From: Balanoglossus misakiensis
Lineage: Eukaryota > Hemichordata
Assembly (NCBI GenBank): GCA_040954595.2
Contig: CM082584.2
Span: 5,022,001-5,086,000, forward strand
Direction of reading: 5' to 3'
Length of the DNA: 64,000 nucleotides
A program made the position numbers and the translations under genes. The notes under the pieces are model-generated. The model ran no database searches. It was not told the origin of the DNA and was given only the letters and a program-made list of their open reading frames with translations. Position 1 is the stretch's first letter; each line of letters starts with the position of its first letter. This document shows positions 47,401 through 59,200 of this stretch, piece after piece.

Positions 47401-49503
47401 ATCAATGCAATCCTGGTAACATCATAAATTTATAAATGGTAGTAAGTGTGCATTTAACCCTTTCACCGCCATGGTTCAGTCCAAACCCATTGTTTTCTAT
47501 GGTATGGTGGATCTCTAAAGAGGGAACTGGGGGTGAAAGGGTTAAATATAACCTTGTGTCTCTTATAGGATGGCTCTCTTTACTGGCCTGATGAATATGA
47601 AGACAAACATTTTGGACCATTTGATGTGAAACTGGTTGTCACGGTTGAAATATACGGTCCAATCAACTTCACTTACTTTTCTATCCTATGTCTGATATAA
47701 TGTGAATGACTTGGACACAGTATTATTAAATTAAAAATTTCATATTTGGAGGTATAGTAACTCATTTTTATGTGTTGGGAGATTGCAAAGGAACCGAGAT
47801 GACATCAATGCAATCCTGGTAACATCATAAATTTATAAATGGTAGTAAGTGTGCATTTAACCCTTTCACCGCCATGGTTCAGTCCAAACCCATTGTTTTC
47901 TATGGTATGGTGGATCTCTAAAGAGGGAACTGGGGGTGAAAGGGTTAAATATAACCTTGTGTCTCTTATAGGATGGCTCTCTTTACTGGCCTGATGAATA
48001 TGAAGACAAACATTTTGGACCATTTGATGTGAAACTCGAAAGCACAAATGTTGGCAATATTGTCGAACGAATCCTTACACTCGCCAAGGTAGGAATTAAA
48101 ATAATATTGTACCTTTTTGTGACAATGAACAAATACAAAATGGTTTTTGAGATTGGTATATCTATCAATCAATCAATCAACCAATCTATCAGTGGTTGAT
48201 TTTTGAAAGTTGGTCTGGTTTATACATACAGCATTTAGAAAAGTGTCTGTCATTTTACAGTATTAATTATTATGCGTATGGTATAAATATTTCACAGTAA
48301 CCTACTATATACATGAAAACCTAGAGAATAATAAAAAAATGTAAAGATGGTAATGTGATCCCATCATTTCCAATTTTAGGGAGAGGATTCAGTCTCAATA
48401 CACCAGTTTCAAATTCGCAGTTGGAAACACAACCATGACACTGGGAAACTGACCAAGATCATCGTAGAGTTGATGAACATGGTTAAGCAAATACAACAGG
48501 AAGCTGAAAATGGCCCCATTACTGTGCATTGCATGTAAGTTATTGTTTCCGCCGGCAACCAGAAATTCCATGTGTGAATCAGAACTGCCATTGCTTATAG
48601 CAGAACATAAATTTTCCATTTTCTGGGGGTAGCTTTCACGTTGCTTTTATTTTTTACAAGAATAGTATTACATATTACGAACCTTATATTAAAGGCATGT
48701 TGATTGTACTGGCTTCCTTGGTGGCTTTGTCAAATAAACGAAACATATAAGCAGCAAATGGAACTATTTTTGATAAATACATGCTGGATAACTGGAAATT
48801 TATTGGTAAAATTCAGCATACATTGCTGACCATGAAAGATCCAGGAATAATCACAGCTCTATTGTGCGTGATATTTAACAGGTGTTAATTTTGAGGTTTT
48901 TGTTTTTCTTGTCAGCAATGGTATTGGTCGAAGTGGCGTGTTCTGTGCTGCCATCTCTGCATGTGAACGAATCAAAATCGATCAAATGGTGGATGTTTTC
49001 CAGGCTGTCAGGACACTCAGAAATTTCAGGCCAAACATGGTTGAAACATTGGTGAGTAAAATAAATAGTGAAATGGCTGGTACGAATAGACAGTATATTT
49101 ACTGCAGTTGCATGTCCTTCTCTGTCTACTAAGTATGTACCAAGGGAATACTCTGGTAGGTATACCGGTATACTTTCTTGAGGTTAAACATTGTCCTGTT
49201 TTCCTTCATTCAAGAACTTTCACTGGCCAGGTTATAGTTTAAATGAAAAATTTCTGAATAGATACCCAGGGCTTAAAATGAACAATGTTTAAAACCAACA
49301 TCTTTACAATAATCCACAACTAACCCCTCACTGTCCATTGTCTATATATACTCCTGTCAAACACAAGTCCAATCCAACACGTCAATTTGTATAAACCCAA
49401 ACATTTCTTTATATTTCCCTAGGAACAATATCAACTCTGCTATGAAGTGGTTGTGACGTACTGCGATGAAAATACTCAAACATATGTCAATATCACTTCT
49501 TAG
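35499..49503 (+). CDS. Receptor gene A: Tie-like ectodomain, R2B-like stalk, single D2-type PTP domain
   Basis: Twenty-seven exons join with GT/AG borders into 1364 codons, phase closing at a TAG: 35499-35550, 36102-36410, 36677-36928, 37809-37943, 38454-38600, 38725-38853, 39262-39417, 39643-39918, 40332-40661, 40940-41010, 41607-41850, 42779-42885, 43152-43347, 43749-43875, 44161-44413, 44671-44716, 45171-45279, 45444-45517, 45892-46022, 46205-46351, 46610-46709, 46840-46919, 47044-47178, 47972-48088, 48380-48534, 48916-49051, 49423-49503. The start [17 protein letters not shown] is a signal peptide. A type I plasma-membrane receptor is inferred. Ectodomain exons through FN3-1 all have symmetrical phase 1 ends. 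The ligand is unknown. A tandem paralogue starts at 52493. Confidence 0.9.
36102..43347 (+). other. Gene A Tie-like ectodomain: Ig-Ig-EGFx4-Ig-FN3x3
   Basis: Ig1 (residues 18-120) ends [13 protein letters not shown]; Ig2 (121-204) has SLKWKHN and AGIYECY. EGF1 has [20 protein letters not shown]2 has [10 protein letters not shown], close to the Tie2 second EGF (CLPDPYGCSC); EGF3 and EGF4 follow to residue 393. Ig3 (394-485) has [12 protein letters not shown] and [11 protein letters not shown]3-1 (486-595) starts VLPRFSNA with GDGP, both matching Tie. FN3-2 spans exons 40940-41010 and 41607-41850, FN3-3 spans 42779-42885 and 43152-43347. Vertebrate Tie receptors have the same order with three EGFs. 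Tie relationship is inferred from order and motifs. Confidence 0.82.
41957..42374. mobile_element. MULE-like MITE with 9-bp target duplication, copy in gene A
   Basis: 418 bp, ends TAGCCCGGAGACCAGGGCGT and its inverse, flanked by ATATAAATT on both sides (41948-41956 and 42375-42383). The body matches 15995-16396 closely (GATCAGGGTCGCTTAGTAAC, CCACCCGTGTCGTTCTGCG), with an extra block near 42140. It lies in the intron between FN3-2 and FN3-3. Confidence 0.93.
43749..44716 (+). other. Gene A membrane-proximal stalk with RRRR cleavage-type site
   Basis: Three exons (residues about 802-943). The core reads [10 protein letters not shown], then TRRRRE (R859-862), then [20 protein letters not shown] and [21 protein letters not shown]2B receptor phosphatases have a matching region: a basic furin site followed by a block of the form FTIGD..Y.GY.N.PL...Y. 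Gene B keeps KKRRRRH at the same place. Proprotein cleavage with non-covalent reassembly, as in R2B proteins, is inferred. Confidence 0.75.
45171..46351 (+). other. Gene A transmembrane segment and tyrosine-motif juxtamembrane region
   Basis: Exon 45171-45279 encodes [17 protein letters not shown] then LIIIVVFLF and RRR, a clear single membrane span with stop-transfer basics. The cytoplasmic exons give Y1010 and Y1012 (QYAYIDV), Y1041 in SAYAELSI and Y1054 in SEYTSL. The last two fit the ITIM consensus (S/I/V/L)xYxx(I/V/L). Binding of SH2 proteins would follow phosphorylation, but this is inference from short motifs. Confidence 0.72.
47230..48033. repeat. Perfect 402-bp tandem duplication spanning an intron and part of a PTP exon
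   Basis: 47230-47631 and 47632-48033 read the same base for base as far as I can compare, including a 72-codon chance frame. Each unit holds the intron end, the TCTTATAG acceptor and the first ~62 bases of the exon. Only the second copy (47972-48088) continues to a donor. Gene B has one copy. Confidence 0.9.
47569..47631 (+). pseudogene. Truncated duplicate of gene A exon 24
   Basis: Encodes [20 protein letters not shown] and then breaks into the intron repeat at CTGGTTGTC. The acceptor at 47567-47568 is intact but no strong donor follows (GTTGTC is weak), so it is probably skipped. Inclusion through that weak donor would disturb the phosphatase-fold reading frame. Confidence 0.75.
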
Positions 49504-50365
49504 CTTTCTGGCGATTATGGGATACTTTGGCTGAGCAAATGTTACGAAGGTTTCAAACTCCAAAGGAGATTTAGGGCAAAGGTTACATCAAACTAGTGGT
49601 CTATATTGCGTTTGCACCCATTTTATGATATTTCCTGAAATTACTCATTTACAGTTATAAACGAGAGAATCAACACCACTGGTGGTTGGAGAAGTCTTTT
49701 CAAATTCTCTGCAAAAATACCAGAATTGCACTGTAGTTACATACACGTATCCATCAAACTATTAATCACGAGAAATTGTAAACAGAAAAGTGAGGGGTAC
49801 TGCAATTTTATTAAAGTTCAACTTTGTGGTTGTAAACTTTTAATGTTTTTTTCTGGTAGACAGTGATTCTTTGACCTATTTTGGTATAATCCCAAAGTAA
49901 AAATCCTGAGATAGTCACGTGGATACAATTTTTTCTTCACATGTAATAATACTTTTAAGGTACAAATTTATATGGCAATTTTTGTTTCATTTTATATGTT
50001 TATAGAGAAATATAACAAGAATTTTTTAACTAAGGGGTATTACAATGTCATTAAAATTTGCAGTCACGAATGAACTTGTGAATGACCTTTCTCATAGACG
50101 GTGACACCTGTATCAAGTTACAAATTTATCCAGCAACTTTGATTTGATTTAGGTTTTTATAGAATGTAGATGCAAATTAAACTTTCAAATTTTAAGAAAA
50201 TTACATCTATGTTTGAATGTTGATAATGTCGGATGTACAAGTAATTTCAATGGATGTGTACTTCTATACCTGGTTTTAAATTTAAAGCTTGTTCTGTTCT
50301 AGTGATCAGATTATGTTTTCCTATATTTACATTTTTTGTTGCCTACAACGGCATGTTAATATTTC

Positions 50366-50371
50366 AATAAA
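50366..50371 (+). terminator. Candidate gene A polyadenylation signal
   Basis: AATAAA about 860 bases after the TAG at 49501-49503. The intervening A/T-rich sequence has no other gene and fits a 3' UTR. Confidence 0.55.
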
Positions 50372-50475
50372 TTTTTTAAATGTAACTTAATTATCTGTGA
50401 CAGTTTATTTGATGAGGAATTCTACTGTTCAGAGAAAATGCAGTCATGGCCATAGACATTACCATCAGACTCAGC

Positions 50476-51375
50476 TAAGGGACCGTTCAGTTTTTACGGC
50501 AGGGGGGGGGCGGCAAGTTTGTGTCATCAGTTTTCAAAATCAGGCCGACCCCCCCCCCCTTCGTCCAGGACCAAAAAATGATGACCCCCCCTTTGACAGA
50601 CCCAAAAATATGATGACCCGCCCCCCCCCCCCCCCCCCCCCCCCCGTCCTGATCCTATGTAGACTGTATGCAATAAAGGGAATTATAAATTTTTTAAAGT
50701 AATTGAAGTATATAATAGTATATCGTTGCAGTAAAGAAATGTATGAACAAATTAAAATGACAAGTCAATACAATAGTTGCCAGAATTGGTAAAACAAGAA
50801 AAGTGGCGAGGGTGGGCGTGGGAGGGGGTGTCCCCCTCCGACATAAGAAAATTTTGTAAAATATGTAGCGCAAGGTTGCATTTTAATGAACTCAAAAGCA
50901 AATTATCTCAATGTTTGGGAGGACCAATTTTACTTTTGCCACTCCACTCAAAGTTAGAAGATTTGGCGTCATCTTCGTCATGACATTATTTATAAAACTA
51001 TCAGTTATGCAAAATGGTTTAAACAATTATTCTCCTTTATGTATTCACTTTGTTAAATATTATCATCGGTGGGGCTGGGGTGGCAAGCACTCTGCCCTGG
51101 TACACTAGACAAAACAGCAAAAAATGCAATGTGGCGGAGAATGAAGGGGGTGGGCGTGGGAGGTGGTGTCCCCCTCCCACATTAGAAAATTTTGTAAAAT
51201 AAAGGGTGCGAAACTGCAATTTTGTAGACTCAAAAGCAAAAGTTCGGTGGCAAAAGTATGTGACCCCCCCCCCTAAACGCTTAAAAAAAACCAGATGACC
51301 CCCCCCCTTGTGGACTTCACAATTTAAGTGACCACCCCCCACCCCCCCGGCCGCAAAAACTGAACGGTCCCTTAG
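50476..51375. mobile_element. TIR element with AGGGACCGTTCAG ends, copy 2
   Basis: About 900 bp between TAAGGGACCGTTCAGTTTTT and its inverse ending CGGTCCCTTA. It contains long C runs (for example around 50621-50645) and blocks such as AAAATATGATGACC and AGTTCGGTGGCAAAAGTATG shared with 32245-32691 in inverse. It abuts the duplicated upstream block of gene B. Open frames inside are low-complexity. Confidence 0.85.
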
Positions 51376-52492
51376 CTTTTGTCTAAAAATGAACTTTTTG
51401 GGCAAAAAATTGCCAAAGAGGGCCTTTTGTCTTGAGAAGGGGTCAATGAAACTTTTTTTTGACTAGTCATCAAATTTTATATAGAATGGGATTATAATAC
51501 ATCATCAGATCACCGAATCTAAAGAAAACATTTAATCATAAGTATTTTCTAAAAATTCAATTTTTTTACCATTAATTTTCACATGCCCCCGTACACAGCC
51601 CGAAATATTTTCAAATCCCCCCTTCCTAACTACTAAAATTTTGAAATCCCCCCATTTTCTTTCACACAGCAAAACACATCACCTATCTATCTTGTAAAAA
51701 AGAAAAAGAGTGCTCACATGAAAAGAATTTGAAACTGATGTTTTCCCTCATCAGTGGGTATTAAAACTGAACATTGTTTATATTTTTGTATTCTGTGTTG
51801 GCAGACATTGTAAACCGAAAATGGGGGGGATTTCAAAATTTTAGCAGTTACATGTAGGAAGGAGGGATTGAAAACCCACCCCTTCACGTAAGAAAATTTT
51901 ATAAAATACAGAGCTCAAAGCTGCATTTTAATGAACCCAAAGTCTCCTGACCTGGGACACTGGGTCAATGATTTGGAGGGGGGGGCGGTAGAATTCAATT
52001 TGTTGATGAATGACGGGGTTGGGTGTGGGAGGGGGTGTCCCCCTCCCACATTAGAAAAATTTGTATTATGAAGGGTTCAAAACTGCATTTTTGTGGACTC
52101 AAAAAAAATATTTAGTCCTCTAAGTTTTCAAGTCCCCCCCCTTTCAGTCCCTAAATTATTTAAAATCCCCCCTTACATACCCTCAATTTTTTCAAATCCC
52201 CCCCCCCTCCAGAGGTGTTTGTGAATGCAGCCTAACGCATGGGGATATGAGAGGGACGGGTGAATGGCGTGTATCGTGTCCGAGGTTCCCCGGCGTGACC
52301 TCGCTCAAATCCCCGCCGAGTTAAAGGATAAGCACTGCGGTAGCGGAATTTGACCCCCATTAACGTGACCTTATCCCTAAATTACAGCAATGCAAAAAAA
52401 TGTGACGTACGACACACCTACAGATATATCAGATATCGAAGGACTTGCTGTTAAAATGTAACTGCACGAGCTGCGATGTAATTTTTGTCAAA
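51376..52492. repeat. Duplicated upstream region of receptor gene B
   Basis: 51376-51556 matches about 33567-33750; 52237-52370 matches the GC-rich 108-bp unit near 34560-34680; 52360-52492 matches 35340-35498. The middle (51557-52230) differs and is rich in C6-C8 runs with TTTCAAATCCCCCC-type words. The duplicated block therefore starts at least 1.9 kb upstream of the gene A start codon. Confidence 0.8.
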
Positions 52493-53247
52493 ATGCATGC
52501 AGGTCTTCCCATCTTGGTTTTCTTCATTTCAGTGGCATTTGCAGGTAATTATGTCCAGGTATAAATGTTCAAAAAGTTATACATGTACTTTCTGAATTGA
52601 GCCTCCAATTGTCAGAAGAATCAGATTTTTGTAGCTACCACTCAGTCTACCTTTTGGATACAGCCAAACATTAAAATATAAAAACATCTATACAATTTTC
52701 TGAGTATAAAAGAATTTGAAAGTGCAGCCAGTCAAAATAGTAGCAAAATGTAACAAATCATTTTTTATGGTAAAGACTGTATGGTATTTTGAAGTGTGAT
52801 ATAGCCAGCAACTTTGTAGGTTGGATTTTATTAAATATACTTCCGGGTAGCTTAGCTCTGCGTACAGGTCTGTGTGTTCCCGGCGTTACACGGCCGTATA
52901 ACGCCGGGAACACACAGACCTGTACGCAGAGCTACGGGTAGCTAAGCTTAAGAGTTTGCTGATACAAAGTACACCACCAGGACTGAAAATGCTGTCACTG
53001 ATTTTCTGAAGTAGTGCTGATAGTACTATAGTCTTCTTGTTAAACCTGTCTCTCACTGCATGATAAAAATTGGTAGGTTGGAATTTTTGTCAATTACACC
53101 ATAGTTATAAATAGATACATTCTAAACCTTTCTCATTCCTTCTTGTCGAGAAACGTTTATATTAACTTGTTAAGCAAGGCCCATTGTGTTTTTTTATCAC
53201 TATCAAACCTAATAAAATTCATAGATTGAAAAATATATAAAGATGAA

Positions 53248-53286
<39 letters not shown>

Positions 53287-56200
53287 AAAGTAACATAAAT
53301 TGCAATGTACCCCAAGTTCACTATTTACAATTGTGAAAGTCATTCCATTTTTCGCTATAAAACAAGATGAGGGCAGTTTTGGTATTTGAGCAAATGCTTA
53401 ACAAAACCATCTTGTAATTCATCCATTTTTTACCAGGTAACTTTTTTTTATTGGTTTAAAGCATCATACCCAAAAGATCAAGGGGAATGCATTAATTAGA
53501 AGCACCAGTTTTTTCTATGGCGCCTTGCAGGGCTGTGGTGGAGGCCGTGTAACGCCGGGAACACACAGACCTGTACGCAGGGCTAGGCCTTAGTTGCACT
53601 GATATAATATAATGGCTGAATTATAACTGAATGGTGTGTATGTGTTTATTTTATATTACAGATGCTCGGTTAGATGTCACCTTCTATAATGCTAAAGCAT
53701 TACCAAGTTTAAGTGTTAGGAATTATTTCATTGGGGGATTCTCAGGTGGTGATACCATAAATACTGTAGGTCCAGATTTTGATTTTGGAAGAATCCTAGA
53801 TACAGGCACAGGAGTAGCACTCCCATCAGGTAGTAGCTTGAGTTACACAAGTAATTATGCAAGAAGGCTCACTTTTCCCACTGGTTCTAGAAGACCTGGT
53901 GTGTACTACTGTGATGCCAATGCTAACACTGGAGAAACTGAGAGACTTGTAACAGTACAGGTTGCTGCAACTGGTGAGTTATGAACAAATCTTATTGGCA
54001 TTTTGAATATACATTACTCATAAATTTGATTGTTTCATGTGTGGGTTAATGTCATAATGAATGGATGGGTGAATTTGGGCATTTTTGACTCGCTGATATA
54101 ATGGCACATAAAATTATCTCAAATATATATGGACGGATGATTTGAAGATCATTTTTCAGTGTAAGCAGTTTGAATCAAAGCCAATTATCTGTCTCTGTGC
54201 ATCTGCCAGCTGAAATCCAACCCGAGAGTCAAACCAAAACAGTGAGTTTTGGAGAAGATGAAACATTGACCATGACAACATCCATCGCTGAATCATCATT
54301 GAAATGGAAACATAATGGAATAGAGAAAACACAATGGAATGGTCAGAGAAGTATTACAATCTCATTTGCAAACACCAGTGATGCAGGAATCTATGAATGT
54401 TACAGCAGTGAAAACCATCGAAGTCAAGGACTACATGGATTTATGAGACTTATTGTCAGAGGTATAATGAACAAATAAAAAAGACACCAATATTTGTCAT
54501 GTCAAATTACCTGATGATATACAGTGAATTGAATGTCAAGTGGTGTTATTTAAAGTGCTACAAAATGAATAACATTGCTTCTTTAATAAAACAGAATTTT
54601 TGAAATAATCATTTTACTGAATTGAAATGGTTATGAAAATGGAAATATTGCACCCAGTTTTATAACAGAACTGGGCAATTAATCTTATAACTGTGGTTTT
54701 AATCTTTTCCAACTAAAGTTATCATTAAATCATATTATATGACATTCATTTATACCTTTGAACACAATCACACTTTGTTCAACAAACAATTTCCATATTT
54801 GTGCTGATATATTTAATACTGAATAATACGTCATGATGTATTGCAGATTACTAGTATATTTTTTTATTTATTTTAAACATGACAACAATAAATATTTTTG
54901 CACAGGTTAGCATCATTAAACATTACCACAAAAGTGAATTTAAGTCAAAAGTAAAACCATGCAATTATATTTCAATTCCCATTTTAGGTTGTCCAAATGG
55001 AAAGTGGGGATTACCAGCCTGTCTGTCTTCATGTCCAACGTGTTACAATGGAGGAATATGCAACTCTGACACTGGTGAGTGTATATGTCCGCCTGGATTC
55101 AAGGGAAGTAACTGTGAAATTGGTGAGTATGTTATAGTTATTTTAGTGTGTTTGTTTGTGTGAGTGATGTGTGTTTGAAATGCATACCACGAATCTCATG
55201 TCTGTCCCAGGCAGGGTTTGATTGGAATTGACAATTCTTCTCCAGAGCCAACAATAATTGAAGGCTTACAAATTAATACCCGCGAAACAGTGCAGGCCTC
55301 TCTCGATATCGCGAAAATTTTAACTCGCGAAAATAAAGTGTTTTACAGTAATTGTTGCAAACACAATATTGCAACAAACTGTAGTTATTGGTCTTGCAGT
55401 TTTTAATTATCATAGATGTCTCACAACAGTTAACGTATTTTGAAGTAGCTGCATGTCCCCATACTCATAATTTTTTTCTTCTTCAAAAAAAAAACAAATT
55501 GACTTGATACAGGCTGTGGTAAGAATAGCTGGGGAATAGAGTGTACTCGTGTGTGTTCAAGTTCAGATCCAGACCGATGTCGCAGCAGTATGTTTTGCAT
55601 AGCTGATCCCTATGGGTGTTCTTGCAGTGCATCATATACAGGACTAAACTGTTCAGCTGGTAAGATAAAAATCCCATAGATGTACATGTATAGTTCAGGG
55701 GATCGATTGACTCTACAATGTGTAGTTCTTTTTTGATACAATTCAACATGGCTGTTTGTCTTCTACAATATCTTGACAGATTGTCCAGATGGCAAGTATG
55801 GTTCTGGATGTAAACAGACATGTCACTGCACCAATGGGTGTAATAAAGAAACTGGTGCATGTAACAGTGGAGGTGTTTGTGAGTCAGGGTGGAGTGGAAC
55901 AAATTGTCAGGGTAAGTGATATTTCTGTTTGGTATTGAATGTGTACACGTGCTGTTCTTCAATAACTAAAATGTATACATTATAATTATAGTAAGTTAAG
56001 TCATACTAGATTAGAGTACATTAGAATTCATCAATCTCTAACACATTTTTAAGTTCAAATTGCTTTTCATATTCTTCAGTTTTTCCAATACTAAATGCTC
56101 GCAGTCTCTTTTTGAGAGTTTTCATTAAAATCTCTTTTCAGCCATGGTCCTCAGGGCATTTCCAACAGCTTTCATTATAATGCTATATATATTTATAATG

Positions 56201-59200
56201 TTGTTGGTATGACAAAGTCTGGTGGAAATTAGTCCATAATGAAAGTTTTATCACTGTACCGTACCGGTACAAGGAATATGAGATAATGACATTATAATTG
56301 ATGATTTTATAATTATACTAGTAAAATCATCTCTGTTTATATCACCATATTTCTTTATAAGTGCCTGATTCATGCCCAACTGGTTTCTATGGTGAGCTGT
56401 GTAATTACAACTGCCATTGCAAAGATGATGCAGCGTGTGAAAGGACAACTGGTGTGTGTTCAAATGGAGAATGCGCTCAAGGATGGTTGGATATCGGGGA
56501 TTGTCAACAAGGTGAGGGTGTTAATTAGTTTTTGACATTAAAAGTCAAGTCATTGGGTATGTTACACTGTATTCATCTTGATTCCGATATTAAAAATAGG
56601 TGTACAGATATTTCATTCCCAAAACATGTTGAGGCATAATAATTGACAAAGGTGGAAAGTGATATACAGTTGTACATTATTAAACTATTAACATTGTTGA
56701 TGATTATATTATATGATTTTATACGATATATGAACTTAATTTTACAGACGGGAGTATCAAAGTGTATCGTTTGTATAACATGAAAGTCAACCCTGGTGAA
56801 CTGAGTTCGATTATCTGTGGTGTTAGTAGTAACCCTGTCATATCATCTTCTGATGTAACACTGACTGACAAGGATGGATCAGCTGTTACACCCACATCAC
56901 ACTGGATCAGTTATGGATACGTGTACTACAGTAATTATAGCGGTGTTTCTTTGGATGCTGGCATGTCTTACACTTGTTCTGCTGGTGGTCAGTCTCAGCT
57001 ATTGAACAGCTTTGAGTTCTACGGTAAGTACACATACCAGTGCAAGAGATAGAACTGTCAGACCCTGTCACAACACTCTCAGACCTCAGCACTTTACAGC
57101 TAATATCCTCACAGCACTGCATGGATTATAGACCTGCATGTAGAAGTTACCACCAGTCCATTGTAACAGTCAGGAGTCACCCTTCTGATCGACACAGACC
57201 TCAGACCAACAGCATAATGTATCCTAGGGCCTAGCTGTCACAGCAGCAAATTTCTTTTACTGGTATTCACATATACAATGTAATGTGTAAAAGTCTGACA
57301 ATTCTTGTTTTAAGATTTTTTGTTTGCTAATGTCAAACTTTCAACAGGTTTATAAATATAAAGTCACAAAATTTTAAAGAGTACAGGGGGATTAAAGAGA
57401 TAATGTGATTTAATCATGCTAGATATTTACCACTAATATGTTTGACTGTTATTTCCAGTATTACCACGATTTTCAAATGCTGGCAAGCCAGGAGTTACAG
57501 TTCAAGCTACTCAAGCAACTGTTACTTGGCAGAAATGGGAATCAGGAAGTGATGTTGGTGATGGACCTGTAGAAGCTTACTTAGTTTACTACAAAAAGAC
57601 ATCAGATGATGATTGGACATCTCATGGTACAATTACAGTAACTGATCCTGATCAATCGAGTTACACCACGTGCACAGACATCACTGGTCTAGACTGGTCT
57701 ACAAGTTATGATTTCACAGTGACTGTCAAGAGACCAGGACTCAAGGGAGAAGGTAGCAAGGAAATTGTTACCACAGCCACTACACTGTGTGATGGTAAGT
57801 GATAGCTATATTTGCACGAAGAATTGACCACAAATTTGCATATAACAGGCCAAAATGATTTCAGTTGATGTCCTCTAAATTCAAAATTATTGCCGACTGT
57901 GTGAATTTCACATTTTCCATTGGATTTTTGTATATTAAACTTCACAAATGAGCCAATAATTAAGGCACAGTTTAGACCCACATACTGTTACATCATTGAA
58001 GAAGAAACTAGATTATATTATATCATATGCTACCGTCCGCAATTCTGATTGGACGAGAGCTCAATCCAGCGATGCTAAAATACTCAATATAAGCACTGCT
58101 AAAACGGGCCCCTGAACCAGCATGCGGCAGCAAAAATGTGCGGTTAAACCCCAGTCCCGTGTATTTAAACCAAATAAATAAAATAAAAATCCTGTTGAAT
58201 TAACGGACGTTTTATTTTGGAACTGCTCTGTGGAAATATTTGTCACATTGCCACGCGCGATGCATGTCTTGTCATTTTTTGTCGCCTGCTTCATGTTTAA
58301 TGCTCGATCCCGGCCGCTCGTGTTTACATTCATCGTCGCCATGTTGGTTCATGATCGTAATTTCTCTTTCTGACGCCGTTTCGGTAAGAAAATGATACTG
58401 ATATGCCACAAAAACAATTGTTGATATAATAATAGCAATATTAACCCCCGCCTCAGTCAGGTATACACTCGATTTTGGGTACAATTTCGCTCCATATAGC
58501 ACTCGCCTGACGGTTCCTGCTATATGTCTCTCAATTGTACTCCAAATCTCGCTGATACCCTGCGGCGGGGGTTATTGCTTAAATATGGCATCATGCAATG
58601 ACATTCATGAAATGAATAATTACCAACACTAATTAACTTTCATACTCTCAAACACCTATTGCCTGAAATGTTTGTTTCAGCTATCAATGTAGGACTGGGA
58701 AAAATCTCTGTGCTGTGACATTTTAGTTGTGTACAGATATATATCGCATAAACATCACTCAACATTAAAAAGTTTCGAAATTTTTATTTTAATACAAGTT
58801 GAAAATGTCTGTAACCTTTACCTTTCTATTTGGTGGCCAGTTGTTTGCTTGTTATGAAATGTGCACACTTTTTCTCACTTCAGGAACCAGAGTACGCCAA
58901 TATTTTATCTTGTGATTTATCTGATTTTATTGTTCTTCAGTTTTACTTGAGAAATATCTAATCGAGAAAAAGAAAAGGAAAGAAATGTTTTGGATTTCAG
59001 GGCACAAGTCTGTAAAATTAAAAATATTGCTTCAAAATAATGTACTGTTATATGTTATTATACATCTGGCATCGAGAACAAAAGCTCGTGCATACTTTGT
59101 GGTATTTTCGTAATAACCTCATATTATACTTCTACTATTATACCTTCTTACCATCCTCTCATATTAAACGTTCATGTGCACCTATGTTTTCTTGCTTATT

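Larger units (their letters stand above)
46610..49503 (+). other. Gene A PTP domain of R2B D2 type
   Basis: Seven exons. [16 protein letters not shown] replaces [34 protein letters not shown] and IIVMLNDVD follow. In place of the WPD loop the protein has W1256 in [11 protein letters not shown], so the general-acid Asp is not in position. The P-loop HCINGIGRSG keeps Cys1292 and Arg1298. The Q-loop reads MVETLEQY. HC.NG.GRSG, VETLEQY and MLNDVD are D2 hallmarks of PTPRM/K/T/U. There is no D1. Weak or no phosphatase activity is expected; a scaffold or pTyr-binding role is possible. Confidence 0.9.

Noticed and set aside
47402-48047. Two identical minus-strand 72-residue frames, considered as a duplicated small gene
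   Set aside because: Both are antisense to the 402-bp duplicated intron-exon block of gene A; the identity comes from that duplication.
55483-55962. Minus-strand 159-codon frame over gene B EGF exons
   Set aside because: It is the antisense of Cys-rich EGF exons 55513-55659 and 55780-55911 and their intron, and has no similarity of its own.
58061-58502. Minus-strand frames in the gene B intron insertion, considered as a hidden exon or gene
   Set aside because: No domain recognised, hydrophobic stretches are short, and the block is absent from gene A. More likely inserted repeat DNA.
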